A DNA stretch of 54,340 bases, from positions 1 through 54,340 of the forward strand of contig NZ_JAUYAF010000004.1 in the NCBI RefSeq assembly GCF_030693625.1, in the 5' to 3' direction. The notes beneath the pieces were generated by a model, which was not told the origin of the DNA, did no database searches, and was given only the letters and a program-made list of their open reading frames with translations. The stretch comes from Phenylobacterium sp. (GTDB lineage Bacteria > Pseudomonadota > Alphaproteobacteria > Caulobacterales > Caulobacteraceae). The position numbers were made by a program, and so were the translations under genes. This document shows, in pieces, positions 33,101 to 42,500 of this stretch. How positions within the stretch are numbered: position 1 is the first letter of the stretch; every line of letters starts with the position of its first letter.

Positions 33101-33868
33101 CTGACCGCTCCCATCCGCATCGCCATCGCCGGCGCGCTCGGCCGCATGGGACAGGCGATCGCCGCCGTGGTGGAGGGCCGCGACGATGTCGTCCTGGCCG
33201 CCCGCTTCGACCGGCCAGACGTCACGGCGCAGGGCCTGGTCAGCCGCGACGAGGCCCTGGCCGCCTGTGACGTGGTGATCGATTTCACCACGCCCGCCGC
33301 CTCCGTGGCCCTGGCCCAACACTGCGCCCAGCGCGGCGGCCCGGCCCTGGTGATCGGGGCGACGGGCATCTCCGATGAGGACGGCGCCCTCATCGACGCC
33401 TGCGCCGCCGCGATCCCCATCGTGCGGGCACGCAACTTCTCCCTGGGGGTCAACATGCTGATGAGCCTGGTGACCCAGGCCGCCAAGGCTCTGGCCGCCA
33501 GCGACTACGACATCGAAGTCTTCGAGGCCCACCATAGGCGCAAGGTCGACTCACCCTCGGGCACCGCCCTGATGCTGGGAGAGGCCGCCGCCGAAGGCCG
33601 GGGCGTGAACCTGAACGACGTGGCCGACCGGGGCCGCGACGGCATCCATGGCCCACGCAAGACCGGCGACATCGGTTTCTCCGTCCTGCGCGGCGGCGAC
33701 ATCATCGGCGAGCACTCGGTGATCTTCGCGGCCGAGGACGAGATTCTGACCCTGAGCCACTCGGCCCGCGACCGCGGCCTGTTCGCCCGCGGCGCCGTCC
33801 AGGCCGCCCTGTGGGTCGGGAGCCAGCCCAAGGGCGCCTACAACATGCAGGACGTCCTCAAGGGCTGA
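33101..33868 (+). CDS. dapB: 4-hydroxy-tetrahydrodipicolinate reductase
   Basis: DapB performs the NAD(P)H-dependent second committed step of lysine/diaminopimelate synthesis in the cytoplasm. The sequence shows the cofactor motif [17 protein letters not shown], the catalytic [15 protein letters not shown] (His, Lys and SGTA loop), and the C-terminal [13 protein letters not shown] tetramer segment. Family similarity begins at TAPIRIAI. The only start with a ribosome binding site there is CTG at 33101 (GGAGAG seven bases upstream), giving 255 residues. GTG 33026 and TTG 33032 would add about 25 unconserved residues and lie against the repeat. CTG initiation is therefore my inference. Confidence 0.93.
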   Translation: MTAPIRIAIAGALGRMGQAIAAVVEGRDDVVLAARFDRPDVTAQGLVSRDEALAACDVVIDFTTPAASVALAQHCAQRGGPALVIGATGISDEDGALIDACAAAIPIVRARNFSLGVNMLMSLVTQAAKALAASDYDIEVFEAHHRRKVDSPSGTALMLGEAAAEGRGVNLNDVADRGRDGIHGPRKTGDIGFSVLRGGDIIGEHSVIFAAEDEILTLSHSARDRGLFARGAVQAALWVGSQPKGAYNMQDVLKG

Positions 33869-33903
33869 AACGAAGAGTTTTTTACCGGTAAGGGACGACG
33901 CGC

Positions 33904-35349
33904 ATGGCTGAAGACATCCTCCTCCAGGACGCCACGAGCCAGCTCGGCGCCCTGCAGAGCAAGCGCATCTCCTCCGAGGAGTTGCTGAAGCTGGCGCTCG
34001 GCCGCCATGAAAAGCTGCACAAACGCCTGGGCGCCGTGGTCAACGCTGACCTCGCCCACGCCCTCGAGCGCGCGCGCTCCATCGATGACACCCGGGTGAA
34101 GGACGGCGCCCTTGGCCCCCTGGCCGGCCTCCCCATGACCCTGAAAGACACCCTGGACGTTCAGGGCATGCCGGCGTCGGCGGGCCTGGACCGCTTTCGC
34201 CATCGGATCTGCGAGGACGCTGACGCGGTCTCCGGGGCGCGGCGGGCCGGGGCGGTGATCTGGGGCAAGACCAATGTGCCGGTCATGGCCGGGGACTGGC
34301 AGAGCTACAACGACCTCTACGGCGCCACCAGCAACCCCTGGGACCTCGAGCGCACCAGCGGCGGTTCGTCGGGCGGAGCCGCCGCGGCCCTCGCCGCCGG
34401 CATCACCCCCCTGGAGATCGGCTCCGACATCGGCGGCTCGCTGCGGGTGCCGGCCAGCTTCTGCGGCGTCTTCTCCCACAAGCCCACCTGGGGCCTGGTC
34501 TCGCAGATCGGCCACGTCCCGCCCCATCCGGGCGCCCACGCCGAGCGCGACCTCAACGTCATCGGCCCGATGGCCCGCTCGGTCCGCGACCTGCGCCTAC
34601 TGCTGTCCCTGATCGCAAACGGCCCGGTGGCCGCCCGAGCCCCGGCGGCCGATCTCACCAAGACCCGGATCGGGGTCTGGATCGAGGCGGACGACTTCCC
34701 CCTGGACGGTGAAGTCCGCACCGTTCTGGAGGCCTTCGTCACCCAGCTCGCCGAGGCCGGGGCCGAGATCGAGATCATCTCCAGCCCGGTCCCCACCGAC
34801 CAGCTGATGGGCGCCTACCAGGTGCTGTTGGGCTCGATCATCGGGTCGGACATGCCCGAGGCCCAGCGCAAGCAGATGGCCGCCATGCGCGGCGTCTCCA
34901 AGCTGGCCGTCACCCTGGGCGCCGACGAGCGCTCGGCCCTCGCCCAGGTGCGGGCCTATACCGCCACCCACGCCGAGTGGCTGGAGGCTGACGAGGTCCG
35001 CTGCCGCCTGCGCAACGGGCTCAAGACCGTGTTCTCCAAGTACGACGTGATCCTGGCCCCGGTCAGCCCGGTGCCCGCCTTCCCGCACAACCATAAGCCC
35101 TTCAACGGCCGCAGGCTGTCGCTCTCGGACGGCCGGACCATTCCCTATGGTGCCATGTTGAACTGGATCGGCCTGGCGACCGCCTGCTACCTGCCGGTCA
35201 CCACCGTCCCCGCGGGCCACACGCCTTCGGGCCTTCCGGTCGGCGCCCAGCTGATCGGCCCCCAGGGCGGCGACGCCAAGACCCTGGCCGTGGCGCAAGC
35301 CATCGACGAGAACATCCGCGGCTTTGTGGCTCCGGCGATGGATTTCTAA
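33904..35349 (+). CDS. Amidase (amidase signature family)
   Basis: The 481-residue enzyme of the amidase-signature class has catalytic Lys81 in [11 protein letters not shown]. The Gly/Ser-rich core is [16 protein letters not shown], and cis-Ser and nucleophile Ser sit in the [14 protein letters not shown] stretch. It hydrolyses carboxamides. It differs from GatA in context, since gatB and gatC are absent, and [20 protein letters not shown] residues near the end are usual in generic amidases. The gene follows dapB by 35 bases and may be co-transcribed. It is convergent with dut, whose stop overlaps its own. Confidence 0.9.
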   Translation: MAEDILLQDATSQLGALQSKRISSEELLKLALGRHEKLHKRLGAVVNADLAHALERARSIDDTRVKDGALGPLAGLPMTLKDTLDVQGMPASAGLDRFRHRICEDADAVSGARRAGAVIWGKTNVPVMAGDWQSYNDLYGATSNPWDLERTSGGSSGGAAAALAAGITPLEIGSDIGGSLRVPASFCGVFSHKPTWGLVSQIGHVPPHPGAHAERDLNVIGPMARSVRDLRLLLSLIANGPVAARAPAADLTKTRIGVWIEADDFPLDGEVRTVLEAFVTQLAEAGAEIEIISSPVPTDQLMGAYQVLLGSIIGSDMPEAQRKQMAAMRGVSKLAVTLGADERSALAQVRAYTATHAEWLEADEVRCRLRNGLKTVFSKYDVILAPVSPVPAFPHNHKPFNGRRLSLSDGRTIPYGAMLNWIGLATACYLPVTTVPAGHTPSGLPVGAQLIGPQGGDAKTLAVAQAIDENIRGFVAPAMDF

Positions 35350-35795
35350 GTTGCGCCCGTCGACCCGAATCCGCCCGTCCCGCGCGCCGTCTCGTCGAGG
35401 TCGCTGACCTCGGCCACGGAGGCCTGAATCACCGGCGCGATGACCATCTGGGCGATGCGGTCGCCGCGGCGAACGGTGAAATCTTCTGCGCCGAGGTTGA
35501 TCAGAATGACCTTCACCTCGCCGCGATAGTCGGAGTCCACGGTGCCGGGCGTGTTCAGGCAGGTGATCCCCGACTTCAGCGCCAGGCCCGAGCGCGGCCG
35601 CACCTGGCCCTCGAAGCCACGGGGGATCGCCATGGCCAATCCGGTCGGCACGGCGTGGCGGTCGCCGGGGCAGATCACCAGCGGTTCGTCCTTCGGCACC
35701 GCCGCCCGCAGGTCCATGCCGGCGGAGTCTGCGGTCTCATAGGCCGGCAGGGGCAGTTCCAAATTATGCGCCAGGCGCTTGATGGGCAGGTTCAA
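35346..35795 (-). CDS. dut: dUTP diphosphatase
   Basis: The 149-residue trimeric dUTPase has motif 1 [10 protein letters not shown], motif 2 PRSGLA, motif 3 with the catalytic Asp in [10 protein letters not shown], motif 4 GDRIAQMVI, and C-terminal motif 5 [10 protein letters not shown]. It removes dUTP to prevent uracil incorporation and yields dUMP for thymidylate. Start is TTG at 35795 (MNLPIKRLA), because AGGAG lies five bases upstream. The TTG overlaps the TGA stop of coaBC, giving translational coupling. The coaBC-dut pair is a common alphaproteobacterial arrangement near dnaA. Confidence 0.95.
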   Translation of the reverse strand: MNLPIKRLAHNLELPLPAYETADSAGMDLRAAVPKDEPLVICPGDRHAVPTGLAMAIPRGFEGQVRPRSGLALKSGITCLNTPGTVDSDYRGEVKVILINLGAEDFTVRRGDRIAQMVIAPVIQASVAEVSDLDETARGTGGFGSTGAT

Positions 35796-36985
35796 GACAG
35801 CTCCTGTGCCATGCGCGCCGCCAGCTTGCGGGCGACGTCGGACTTCGCGGTCCGCTCCCATCGCTCGATTCCCTGGGGCGTGACGATGGAAACCGCATTG
35901 TCGTCGCCCCCCATGGTGCCGGCGATGCTGACGTCATTGGCGACGATCCAGTCGCAGCCCTTTTTCGCCAGCTTGGCCTGGGCGTAGGCCTCGACATTGT
36001 CAGTCTCGGCGGCGAAGCCCACCACCAGCTTGGGGCGGGGGAACCCGTTGGCCAGCGTCGCCAGGATGTCGGGGTTCTCCACCAGCTTCAGGGCGGGGGG
36101 ACCCTCAGAGCCCTTCTTCATCTTGGAGCCGGCCTCGACCTCAGGGCGCCAATCGGAGACCGCCGCCACGCAGACGGCGATATCGGCGGGCAGGGCGGCC
36201 TCGCAGGCGGCCAGCATCTCGCGGGCCGTCTCCACGTCCACGCGCCGGACCCCCAGAGGGGTGGGCACGGCCACGGGCCCGGCCACCAGGGTGACGTCGC
36301 ACCCCAGTTCGGCCAGGGCGGCGGCGATGGCGAAGCCCTGCTTGCCGCTGGAGCGGTTGGTGAGCACCCGGACCGGATCGATGGGCTCGGCGGTGGGGCC
36401 GGCCGTGACGATGGCGCGCTTGCCGGCCAGGGGCTTGGCGGCGGGGCCCTCCAGGGCCTTCATGATGGCGGCGAAGATCTCCGGCGGCTCAGCCAGGCGG
36501 CCTGGCCCGAACTCGCCGCAGGCCATGGCCCCCTCGTCGGGTCCGACAAAGGCGACGCCATCAGCGGCCAGGGTCGCCCGGTTCCGCTGGGTGGCTGGGT
36601 GGTTCCACATGCGCACGTTCATGGCCGGGGCCATCAGCACCCGCTTGTCGGTGGCCAGCAGGGTGGTGGAGGCCAGGTCGTTCGCCAGGCCGCCCGCCGC
36701 CTTGGCCATCAGGTCGGCGGTGGCCGGCGCCACCACCACCAGGTCGGCGGAGCGGGAGAGCTGGATGTGCCCCATCTCCGACTCGTCATCCAGCGAGAAG
36801 AGCTCGGAATAGACGCGATCTTCGCACAGGGCCGACAGGCTCAGCGGGGTGACGAACTGGGCGCCGGCGGCCGTCAGGATCGGCCGGACCGCGACGCCCG
36901 CCTTGCGCAGCAGCCGCACCAGTTCCAGGGACTTGTAGGCCGCGATCCCGCCGCCCACGATTAGGAGAATTCGCTTTTCCGACAA
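35792..36985 (-). CDS. coaBC: Bifunctional phosphopantothenoylcysteine decarboxylase/synthetase
   Basis: This CoA-pathway fusion has two domains. CoaC (about 1-185) carries [16 protein letters not shown], the FMN-associated PAMNVRMW and the catalytic Cys in [12 protein letters not shown]. CoaB (about 190-397) carries [25 protein letters not shown] for CTP/Cys binding. It joins 4'-phosphopantothenate to cysteine and decarboxylates the product. The conserved sequence begins SEKRILLIV, so TTG 36985 is the likely start (397 aa), although only a G-run precedes it; an upstream TTG at 37027 is also in frame. The gene overlaps dut by 4 bases. Confidence 0.94.
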   Translation of the reverse strand: MSEKRILLIVGGGIAAYKSLELVRLLRKAGVAVRPILTAAGAQFVTPLSLSALCEDRVYSELFSLDDESEMGHIQLSRSADLVVVAPATADLMAKAAGGLANDLASTTLLATDKRVLMAPAMNVRMWNHPATQRNRATLAADGVAFVGPDEGAMACGEFGPGRLAEPPEIFAAIMKALEGPAAKPLAGKRAIVTAGPTAEPIDPVRVLTNRSSGKQGFAIAAALAELGCDVTLVAGPVAVPTPLGVRRVDVETAREMLAACEAALPADIAVCVAAVSDWRPEVEAGSKMKKGSEGPPALKLVENPDILATLANGFPRPKLVVGFAAETDNVEAYAQAKLAKKGCDWIVANDVSIAGTMGGDDNAVSIVTPQGIERWERTAKSDVARKLAARMAQELS

Positions 36986-37105
36986 GGCTTCGCGCCCCCC
37001 AGGTGATGGTCCCCGGTCATAGGCCAAACAGACCGACTGGACAAATCCGGGAAGTTGTTCTTAATTTGTTCCAAGCTTCACTTGGCCGTGCAGGGAGAGA
37101 ACACG

Positions 37106-37648
37106 ATGGCTGGGTTCAAACTTTGGCTCAGCGCGGGCGCCGCGCTGGTTTTGCTGGCCGCCTGCGAGCGACCCTCGGCGGTGGCGAGCAAGGCCTCCGA
37201 CTCCTCGGCGCCGGCGGCCTCCGCCTCTGACAATGGGCGCGACGCGAGCACGAACGTCCGCGCCGAGCGTCGCGACGAGGCCGTGCCCCAGGTGGACGGC
37301 AAGCCCATGTGGTCGGCCAGCCGCCAGGGCACCGCCCAGGAGAACGCCGCCAAGAGCTTCGAGCGCAACGGCGAGGACTTCGGCGCGAGAGACCTCGACG
37401 CCTTCGTGAAGAAGGCCCACGCCTTCGTCGACCATCCGCCAGCCGGAACCCAAACCCTGAAGCGGTCGAACGGGGACACCCTGTTCTACGACCCCAAGGG
37501 CAATGTCTTCGCCGTGGCCAACAAGGACGGCGCCCCGCGCACCATGTTCAAGCCCGACGAGGGCGCGGCCTATTGGGATGAACAGAAGGCCCGCGAGGCC
37601 CGGCGCGAGACCGCCCGCTCCGAACGGCGCAATAGCGACGATGGATAG
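37106..37648 (+). CDS. Lipoprotein with polymorphic-toxin-like C-terminal domain
   Basis: The 180-residue protein begins with a lipoprotein signal (MAGFKLWLSAGAALVLLAAC, lipobox LAAC, Cys20). A low-complexity Ser/Ala/Asp linker (about 22-60) follows. The C-terminal domain (about 105-165) contains DLDAFVKKAHAFVDHPPAGT, then NGDTLFYDPKGNVFAV, PRTMFKP and YWDEQ. From memory this pattern occurs in C-terminal domains of polymorphic toxins of the Barnase/EndoU/ColicinE5/RelE superfamily and in S-type pyocin-like proteins. GGGAGA precedes the ATG. It overlaps the cupin gene by 8 bases; no recognisable immunity gene is next to it. It may be a domesticated domain with a cell-envelope role. Confidence 0.7.
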   Translation: MAGFKLWLSAGAALVLLAACERPSAVASKASDSSAPAASASDNGRDASTNVRAERRDEAVPQVDGKPMWSASRQGTAQENAAKSFERNGEDFGARDLDAFVKKAHAFVDHPPAGTQTLKRSNGDTLFYDPKGNVFAVANKDGAPRTMFKPDEGAAYWDEQKAREARRETARSERRNSDDG

Positions 37649-38138
37649 GCGCATCGTCCGCACCCGCGACCTGGACTGGTCGTCCCGGCCATCTGGCCGC
37701 CATCCGTTCAATCCGGCCTCGGAAATGAAATTGGTTCCGCTGGGGGACCAGACCGGCATGAAGCGGGTGCTCACCAACCTCATCCGCCTGCCGCCGGGCA
37801 AGGAGAGCTTCATCGCCCACAGCCACGCCGTGGAGGAGGAGTTCATCTTCGTCCTGGAGGGCGAAGGCGAGATGATCCTCGACGGGGTGGCCCACGCGGT
37901 GGGCCCCGGCGACTTCGTGGGCTTCCCCACCGATGGGGTGGTGCACGGCTTCCGCAATACGGGGCCTGGCGACCTGCTCTACCTTACGGCGGGGGAACGG
38001 GCGCGGGTGGAGGTGGCCGAGATGCCCAGCATCGGCAAGACCGCGCTCTTCCGCCCCGGACGCATCACCATGTTCGGAGAGGGCGGTGTCGAGGAGCTGA
38101 CTCCCGCGGAATGGGAAGCCAGATCCCGGCTGCCCTAG
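37641..38138 (+). CDS. Cupin domain-containing protein
   Basis: The 165-residue single-domain cupin has metal ligands in motif 1 (HSHAVEEEFIFVLEGEGEM: His, His, Glu) and motif 2 (GDFVGFPTDGVVHGFRNTG: His), which can bind a metal. GDLLYLTAGER follows. Cupins of this form include sugar isomerases, dioxygenases and binding proteins, so the role cannot be set. The ATG lies inside the last codons of the lipoprotein gene (ATGGATAG), so they are coupled. The TAG stop is the first triplet of repeat copy 3. Confidence 0.85.
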   Translation: MDRRIVRTRDLDWSSRPSGRHPFNPASEMKLVPLGDQTGMKRVLTNLIRLPPGKESFIAHSHAVEEEFIFVLEGEGEMILDGVAHAVGPGDFVGFPTDGVVHGFRNTGPGDLLYLTAGERARVEVAEMPSIGKTALFRPGRITMFGEGGVEELTPAEWEARSRLP

Positions 38139-38244
38139 AGCATTTTCCGATAAGTGTGAAACGGTTATCGGATCGAAAAATGCTCTAACTTTTTGAATTA
38201 GAGCCCTTTTTACTGACTGCTTAATCAGATCGGAAAGGGCTCTA
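38136..38244. repeat. Palindromic intergenic repeat, TAGAGC family, copy 3
   Basis: This is the near-identical reverse complement of copy 2 (14643-14757): TAGAGCATTTT...AAAATGCTCTA, linker, then TTAGAGCCCTTT...AAAGGGCTCTA. It lies between two convergent genes and its two outer TAGs are their stop codons (cupin on the plus strand, ubiB on the minus strand). It fills the whole 103-base gap and may serve as a bidirectional terminator. Confidence 0.9.
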
Positions 38245-39747
38245 GCGCAGCCAGACCGCCAGCAGGAAGACCGCCGCCGCGGTCACCGCGCCAAAGGCGA
38301 ACCAGCGGGCCGGGTGGGCTTCCTCGACCTCCACCACCGCCACGGCGGGCTGCGGCGGGTTTTCCAGCAGGCGCGCCAGGTTGCGCAGGGCCGATAGCCC
38401 CTCCTCGGCGAACCGCTTGGCCTTGGCTGCCGGGGACAGCTCCCGCAGCATCCAGCGCCGCACCACCGGATCGGCGGCGGCCCAGATGTCGTGCTCGGGG
38501 CAGATCCGGCGGGCGACCCCCTCTACGGTCATCATGGTCTTCTGCAGCAGCACCAGCTCGGGCCGCAGCTTCATGTCGAACAGCGCGGTGATCTCGAAGA
38601 GCTGGATCAACACCCGGCTCATGGAAATCTCATTGGCCGGTCGGCCGAACACCTGCTCGCCCACCGCCCGCAGGGCCTGGGCGAAGGCCGCCGGGCTGTG
38701 GGCGGCCGGGACGTAGCCGGCCTCGAAGTGGACCTGGGCGACCCGGTCGTAGTCCTTCTCCAGGAAGCCCCAGAGGATCTCGGCCAGGTAGCGCCGCTCC
38801 GGGGCCCCCAGCCTTCCAATGATCCCGAAGTCGACGGCGGTGACCTTGTCCGGCGCGGCGACGAACAGGTTCCCCTCGTGCAGGTCGGCGTGAAACACCC
38901 CGTGGTCCAGGGCCTGGGCCAGGAAGGCGCGGATCAGGTTGTCGGCCAGGGCCTGGCGGTCGAGGCCGGGCAGGGTCAGGGCCGCCTCGTCGGAAAGTGC
39001 TACGCCCGGCGCCCATTCCTGGGTGAGGACGCGCTTGCCGACCCCCTCCCAGACGATCCTCGGGGTCGACATGTAGCCGTCGCGGGCCATGACGCCCGCC
39101 AGCTCATCGGCGCCGGCGGCCTCGAGGCGCAGATCCAGCTCCAGCTCGGTGGCGCGGACGACGGTCGCGGCCAGCGCCCGGGGCTCCAGCCGCCGGGCGG
39201 CCGGGCTCCAGCGCTCCACCAGCCGGCCGGCGAGCGCCATGACCTCAGCGTCCTGGGCGACGCGCAGGGCGATGCCGGGACGCAGCACCTTCACGGCGAC
39301 CTTGCGGCCATCCAGCAGGGTGGCCGGATGGGCCTGGGCCAGGGAGGCGGCGGCCACCGGCGGTTCGAAGCTGGCATAGAGGCTGTCGAGCCGCCGACCC
39401 AGGGTCAGCTCCACCTCGCGGCGGGCCTGGTCGGTGGGGAAGGGATCGAGCTTGTCCTTCAGCCGGGCGAGGTCGAGGGCGAAGGTCTCGCCGAAGATGT
39501 CGGCCCTCGTGGAGAGAAGTTGACCCAGTTTGATGGCCACCGGGCCCAGCCGTTCCAGGGATCTGGCGAGCCGTTCGCCGGGGCGGCCGATACGGGAGGA
39601 CGGTCCGGCGGCGATGCGCGACAAATTTGCGAGGAATTTCAAGCCCGGCGGATAGAGAGCGTCCAGTTCACGCGGCAGGAGCGCATCGTTGCGCGCCAGC
39701 AGGAGACCGGCCGACATTAGCCGACAAGTGGCCGTCAGGGTCCCCAC
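38242..39747 (-). CDS. ubiB: UbiB/ABC1 family protein (ubiquinone biosynthesis kinase-like)
   Basis: The 501-residue atypical kinase has the QTG-group region KLGQLLSTRADIF (normally KxGQ), the Ala-rich nucleotide loop AAASLAQAH, VAVKVLRPG (invariant Lys), HADLHEGNLFV and VDFGIIGRL (Asp of the metal site). Two C-terminal hydrophobic stretches, the last at about 478-499, anchor it to the membrane. UbiB supports coenzyme Q synthesis by extracting or delivering Q intermediates; it was formerly called 2-polyprenylphenol 6-hydroxylase. It starts with GTG 39747, three bases after ubiE, as one transcript. Its stop is supplied by repeat copy 3. Confidence 0.93.
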   Translation of the reverse strand: MGTLTATCRLMSAGLLLARNDALLPRELDALYPPGLKFLANLSRIAAGPSSRIGRPGERLARSLERLGPVAIKLGQLLSTRADIFGETFALDLARLKDKLDPFPTDQARREVELTLGRRLDSLYASFEPPVAAASLAQAHPATLLDGRKVAVKVLRPGIALRVAQDAEVMALAGRLVERWSPAARRLEPRALAATVVRATELELDLRLEAAGADELAGVMARDGYMSTPRIVWEGVGKRVLTQEWAPGVALSDEAALTLPGLDRQALADNLIRAFLAQALDHGVFHADLHEGNLFVAAPDKVTAVDFGIIGRLGAPERRYLAEILWGFLEKDYDRVAQVHFEAGYVPAAHSPAAFAQALRAVGEQVFGRPANEISMSRVLIQLFEITALFDMKLRPELVLLQKTMMTVEGVARRICPEHDIWAAADPVVRRWMLRELSPAAKAKRFAEEGLSALRNLARLLENPPQPAVAVVEVEEAHPARWFAFGAVTAAAVFLLAVWLR

Positions 39748-39750
39748 CGA

Positions 39751-40509
39751 TCAGACAGCCCAACCATGGTGCAGGGCCGCGACCCCGCCGGTGAAGTTGG
39801 TGTAGCCGGCCCGGCTGAAGCCCGCCCGGGTGATCAGGTCCACGAAGCTTTTCTGGTCGGGGAAGCGGCGGATGCTCTCCACCAGGTACTGGTAGGAAGC
39901 GCGGTCCTTAGCGACCAGCTCGCCGATGGCCGGGATCACCTTGAAGGAGTAGGCGTCGTAGGCGCGGCGCAGGGCCTCGGTGGCCGGCTGCGAGAACTCC
40001 AGGCACAGGAACCGGCCGCCCGGCTTCAACACCCTGCGCGCCTCGCGCAGGGCCGCAGAGATGTCGGTGACATTGCGGATGCCGAAGGAGATGACATAGG
40101 CGTTGGCGCTGGCGTCGCGCAGCGGCAGGCGCTGGGCGTCGCCGACGCTCCAGGTGATCTCCGGCTCTCCGCCCCGTTCGCGGCCGGCGGCGATCATCTC
40201 GGCGTTGTAGTCGATGATGTGGATGGCCGCGTCGTCCCCGCCCCGGCGCAGCTGGGCGGCCCGCGCCATCTTGGCGAAGCGCCGGGCCATGTCGCCGGTG
40301 CCCCCGGCGCAGTCGATGATCACCTCGCCCGGCTGCGGGTTCAGGCGCGCGGCGGTGGCGTCCTTCCAGAGCCGGTGCACGCCGGCGCTCATCAGGTCGT
40401 TCATCAGGTCGTAGCGGCCGGCGACCTTGTCGAAGACCCCGCGCACCAGGCGCGGCTTCTCGGCGGGGTCCACGTCGCGGAAACCGAAGGTGGCGGCAGG
40501 TCCTGTCAT
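39751..40509 (-). CDS. ubiE: Ubiquinone/menaquinone C-methyltransferase
   Basis: The 252-residue SAM-dependent class I methyltransferase has motif [14 protein letters not shown], post-[41 protein letters not shown] and [15 protein letters not shown]. The N-terminal [28 protein letters not shown] is specific to UbiE/COQ5. It methylates C2 of the benzoquinol ring in ubiquinone synthesis. ATG 40509 is preceded by CAGGAC. It is first in an ubiE-ubiB operon and divergent from mutM (89 bases between starts), a conserved alphaproteobacterial arrangement. Confidence 0.96.
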   Translation of the reverse strand: MTGPAATFGFRDVDPAEKPRLVRGVFDKVAGRYDLMNDLMSAGVHRLWKDATAARLNPQPGEVIIDCAGGTGDMARRFAKMARAAQLRRGGDDAAIHIIDYNAEMIAAGRERGGEPEITWSVGDAQRLPLRDASANAYVISFGIRNVTDISAALREARRVLKPGGRFLCLEFSQPATEALRRAYDAYSFKVIPAIGELVAKDRASYQYLVESIRRFPDQKSFVDLITRAGFSRAGYTNFTGGVAALHHGWAV

Positions 40510-40598
40510 GGTCCTGGGTCTTAGACCGCAAGGCCGGCCCGCGCCAGCCTCGCGGCCACCGCCTTGAGCGCGCGCCCGACCCATGCCACTTCACGGTC

Positions 40599-41462
40599 AT
40601 GCCTGAACTTCCCGAGGTCGAGACCGTCCGCCGCGGACTGGCGCCCGTGCTGGAGGGCCAGAGGCTCTCCCGCGTGGAGGCCCGCCGCGCCGACCTGCGC
40701 TTCCCGTTCCCCGAGGGCTTCGTCCAGCGCCTGACCGGGGCGACGATCCAGCGCCTGGAGCGCCGGGCGAAATATCTGATGGGGGAGCTGGATCGCGGCG
40801 AGACCCTGGTGATGCACCTGGGGATGAGCGGCCGCTTCGAGATCGCCCGGCCCGAGGGGACGATCCGCCCCGGCGAGTTCGTCTACGCCCAGGACCCCGA
40901 CCCCAAGCACGCCCACGTGGTGTTCGACACCGAGGCTGGCGGCCGGGTGACCTATTACGACCCCCGCCGCTTCGGCTACATGGCGCTCATTGAGACCGCC
41001 AAGCTGGAAGAGCACCCCTGGTTCGCGGGTCTCGGCCCCGAACCGCTGTCGCCCGCCTTCAACGCCCAGGGACTGAAGGCCGCCTTCGCCGGTCGCAAGC
41101 AGGGCCCAAAGACCCTACTGCTGGACCAGCGGGTGGTGGCGGGCCTGGGAAATATATATGTGTGCGAGGCGCTGAACCGGGCGCGGATCTCGCCCTTCAA
41201 GCCCGCAGGCACGATCGCGGCGAAGAAACTGCCGGCCCTGGTCACCATCATCGGCGAGGTTCTGGAGGAGGCGATCGAGGCCGGCGGCTCCACCCTGCGG
41301 GACTATGCCTCGGCCGACGGGGCCCTGGGCTATTTCCAGCACCGCTTCCGCGCCTATGGCCGCGAGGGCCAGCCCTGCCTGAATGACGGCTGCACCGGCG
41401 TCATCGCCCGACAGGTCCAGGCGGGACGCTCGACCTTCTTCTGCCCCGTTTGCCAGAAATAG
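40599..41462 (+). CDS. mutM: Formamidopyrimidine-DNA glycosylase
   Basis: The 287-residue bifunctional glycosylase/AP lyase removes 8-oxoguanine and FaPy. It starts MPELPEVETV, where the mature N-terminal Pro and Glu3 are catalytic, and contains RRAKYLMGELD (Lys), HLGMSGRF, and YYDPRRFG. LLDQRVVAGLGNIYVCEALNRARISP carries the helix-two-turn-helix. The C-terminal zinc finger is C-X4-C-X16-C-X2-C (from CLNDGC to CPVCQK). All key residues are present and the length is standard. The gene is divergent from ubiE and followed by an intergenic repeat. Confidence 0.97.
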   Translation: MPELPEVETVRRGLAPVLEGQRLSRVEARRADLRFPFPEGFVQRLTGATIQRLERRAKYLMGELDRGETLVMHLGMSGRFEIARPEGTIRPGEFVYAQDPDPKHAHVVFDTEAGGRVTYYDPRRFGYMALIETAKLEEHPWFAGLGPEPLSPAFNAQGLKAAFAGRKQGPKTLLLDQRVVAGLGNIYVCEALNRARISPFKPAGTIAAKKLPALVTIIGEVLEEAIEAGGSTLRDYASADGALGYFQHRFRAYGREGQPCLNDGCTGVIARQVQAGRSTFFCPVCQK

Positions 41463-41473
41463 CGCGCTTTTCC

Positions 41474-41568
41474 CGTCATCCCGGACGCCGCTAGGCGATC
41501 CGGGACCCAGGGGCGGTGCGCGCCGCCCCTGGGTCCCGGATCTCCGCTGCGCTTCGGCCGGGATGACG
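41474..41568. repeat. Palindromic repeat, GTCATCCCGG family, copy 2
   Basis: CGTCATCCCGG... and ...CCGGGATGACG enclose a strong GGGACCCAGGGGCGG / CCGCCCCTGGGTCCC stem. It fills most of the gap between mutM and the TraB/GumN gene. Compare copy 1 at 32924-33021. Confidence 0.87.
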
Positions 41569-41609
41569 TGATGGTGGCGCCGGCTCCTCCTCCCCCCTAG
41601 ATTCCCCAC

Positions 41610-42470
41610 ATGTTCAAGCTTGGCCTGCTCGCCCTGACGGCGTTCCTGTTCGCCGGCCCCGCCCTGGCCAAGCCGCCGGTCTGGGTGGTGCGCGACGCCG
41701 ATTCCGAGGTTCTGATCTTCGGCTCAGTGCACGTCCTGCCGCCGGGCCTGGACTGGCGCCCCCCCAGGCTGGACCAGGCGCTCACCCAGGCCGAGGACCT
41801 GTGGTTTGAGCTGCCCATGGGCCAGGCCACCGAGACCGAGATCGCCGGGCTGGCGGCGTCCAAGGGGGTCCTGCCCAACAACCAGACCCTCAGCGCCCTG
41901 CTCTCGCCGACCGGCGCCCAGGCCCTGGTCAGGGCCAGCCAGAAGTACGGCCTCGCCCCAGGCTTCCTGGACCGGCTGGAGCCCTGGTTCGCCGAGGTGG
42001 CCCTGGCCGGGGCTGAGTTCCGCGCCGCTGGCGCCAGTACGGACTCCGGCGTGGAGAAGTCGGTGAACGCCACCGCGCCGGCGAGCGCCCAGCGGATGGC
42101 CTTCGAGACCGCCGCCCAGCAGATCGCCCTGTTCGACGAGGCGCCGGTTCCGGCCCAGCTGGCCTCCCTGGAGGACAGCCTGGCGCAGATGGACCGCGAT
42201 CCGGACGCCTATGACCGGCTGGTGGCCGCCTGGATGGCCGCCGACACCGCCGCCCTGGAGAAGGACGCCCTGGCCCCGCTGAAGACGGCCTCGCCGGCGC
42301 TCTATGCGCGTCTGGTAAGTGACCGGAACGCCGCCTGGACCCGGGTCCTGGATCAGAGGCTGAAGGGCAAGGGCCGCACGGTGGTGGTGGTGGGCGTCGG
42401 CCACCTGCTGACCGCCGATGGCGTCCCGGCCCGGCTGCGGGCGCTTGGCTATTTCGTCGAGGGGCCGTAA
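41610..42470 (+). CDS. TraB/GumN family protein, secreted
   Basis: The 286-residue protein has a Sec signal peptide (MFKLGLLALTAFLFAGPALA, cleavage before KPPVWVV). The TraB/PrgY/GumN fold is recognised by the first motif VLIFGSVHVLPPG (GxxH) and the last GVGHLLTADGVPARLRALGY (GxxH...G). Related proteins (TIKI/PrgY) are membrane or secreted metalloproteases in which these His and a Glu bind the metal; Glu67-Leu-Pro is a candidate Glu. A periplasmic protease role is inferred. It is 30 bases upstream of the enoyl-CoA hydratase gene. Confidence 0.88.
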   Translation: MFKLGLLALTAFLFAGPALAKPPVWVVRDADSEVLIFGSVHVLPPGLDWRPPRLDQALTQAEDLWFELPMGQATETEIAGLAASKGVLPNNQTLSALLSPTGAQALVRASQKYGLAPGFLDRLEPWFAEVALAGAEFRAAGASTDSGVEKSVNATAPASAQRMAFETAAQQIALFDEAPVPAQLASLEDSLAQMDRDPDAYDRLVAAWMAADTAALEKDALAPLKTASPALYARLVSDRNAAWTRVLDQRLKGKGRTVVVVGVGHLLTADGVPARLRALGYFVEGP

Positions 42471-42500
42471 TCGGGTCTCCACCCTTATGAGGAGCCGGCC

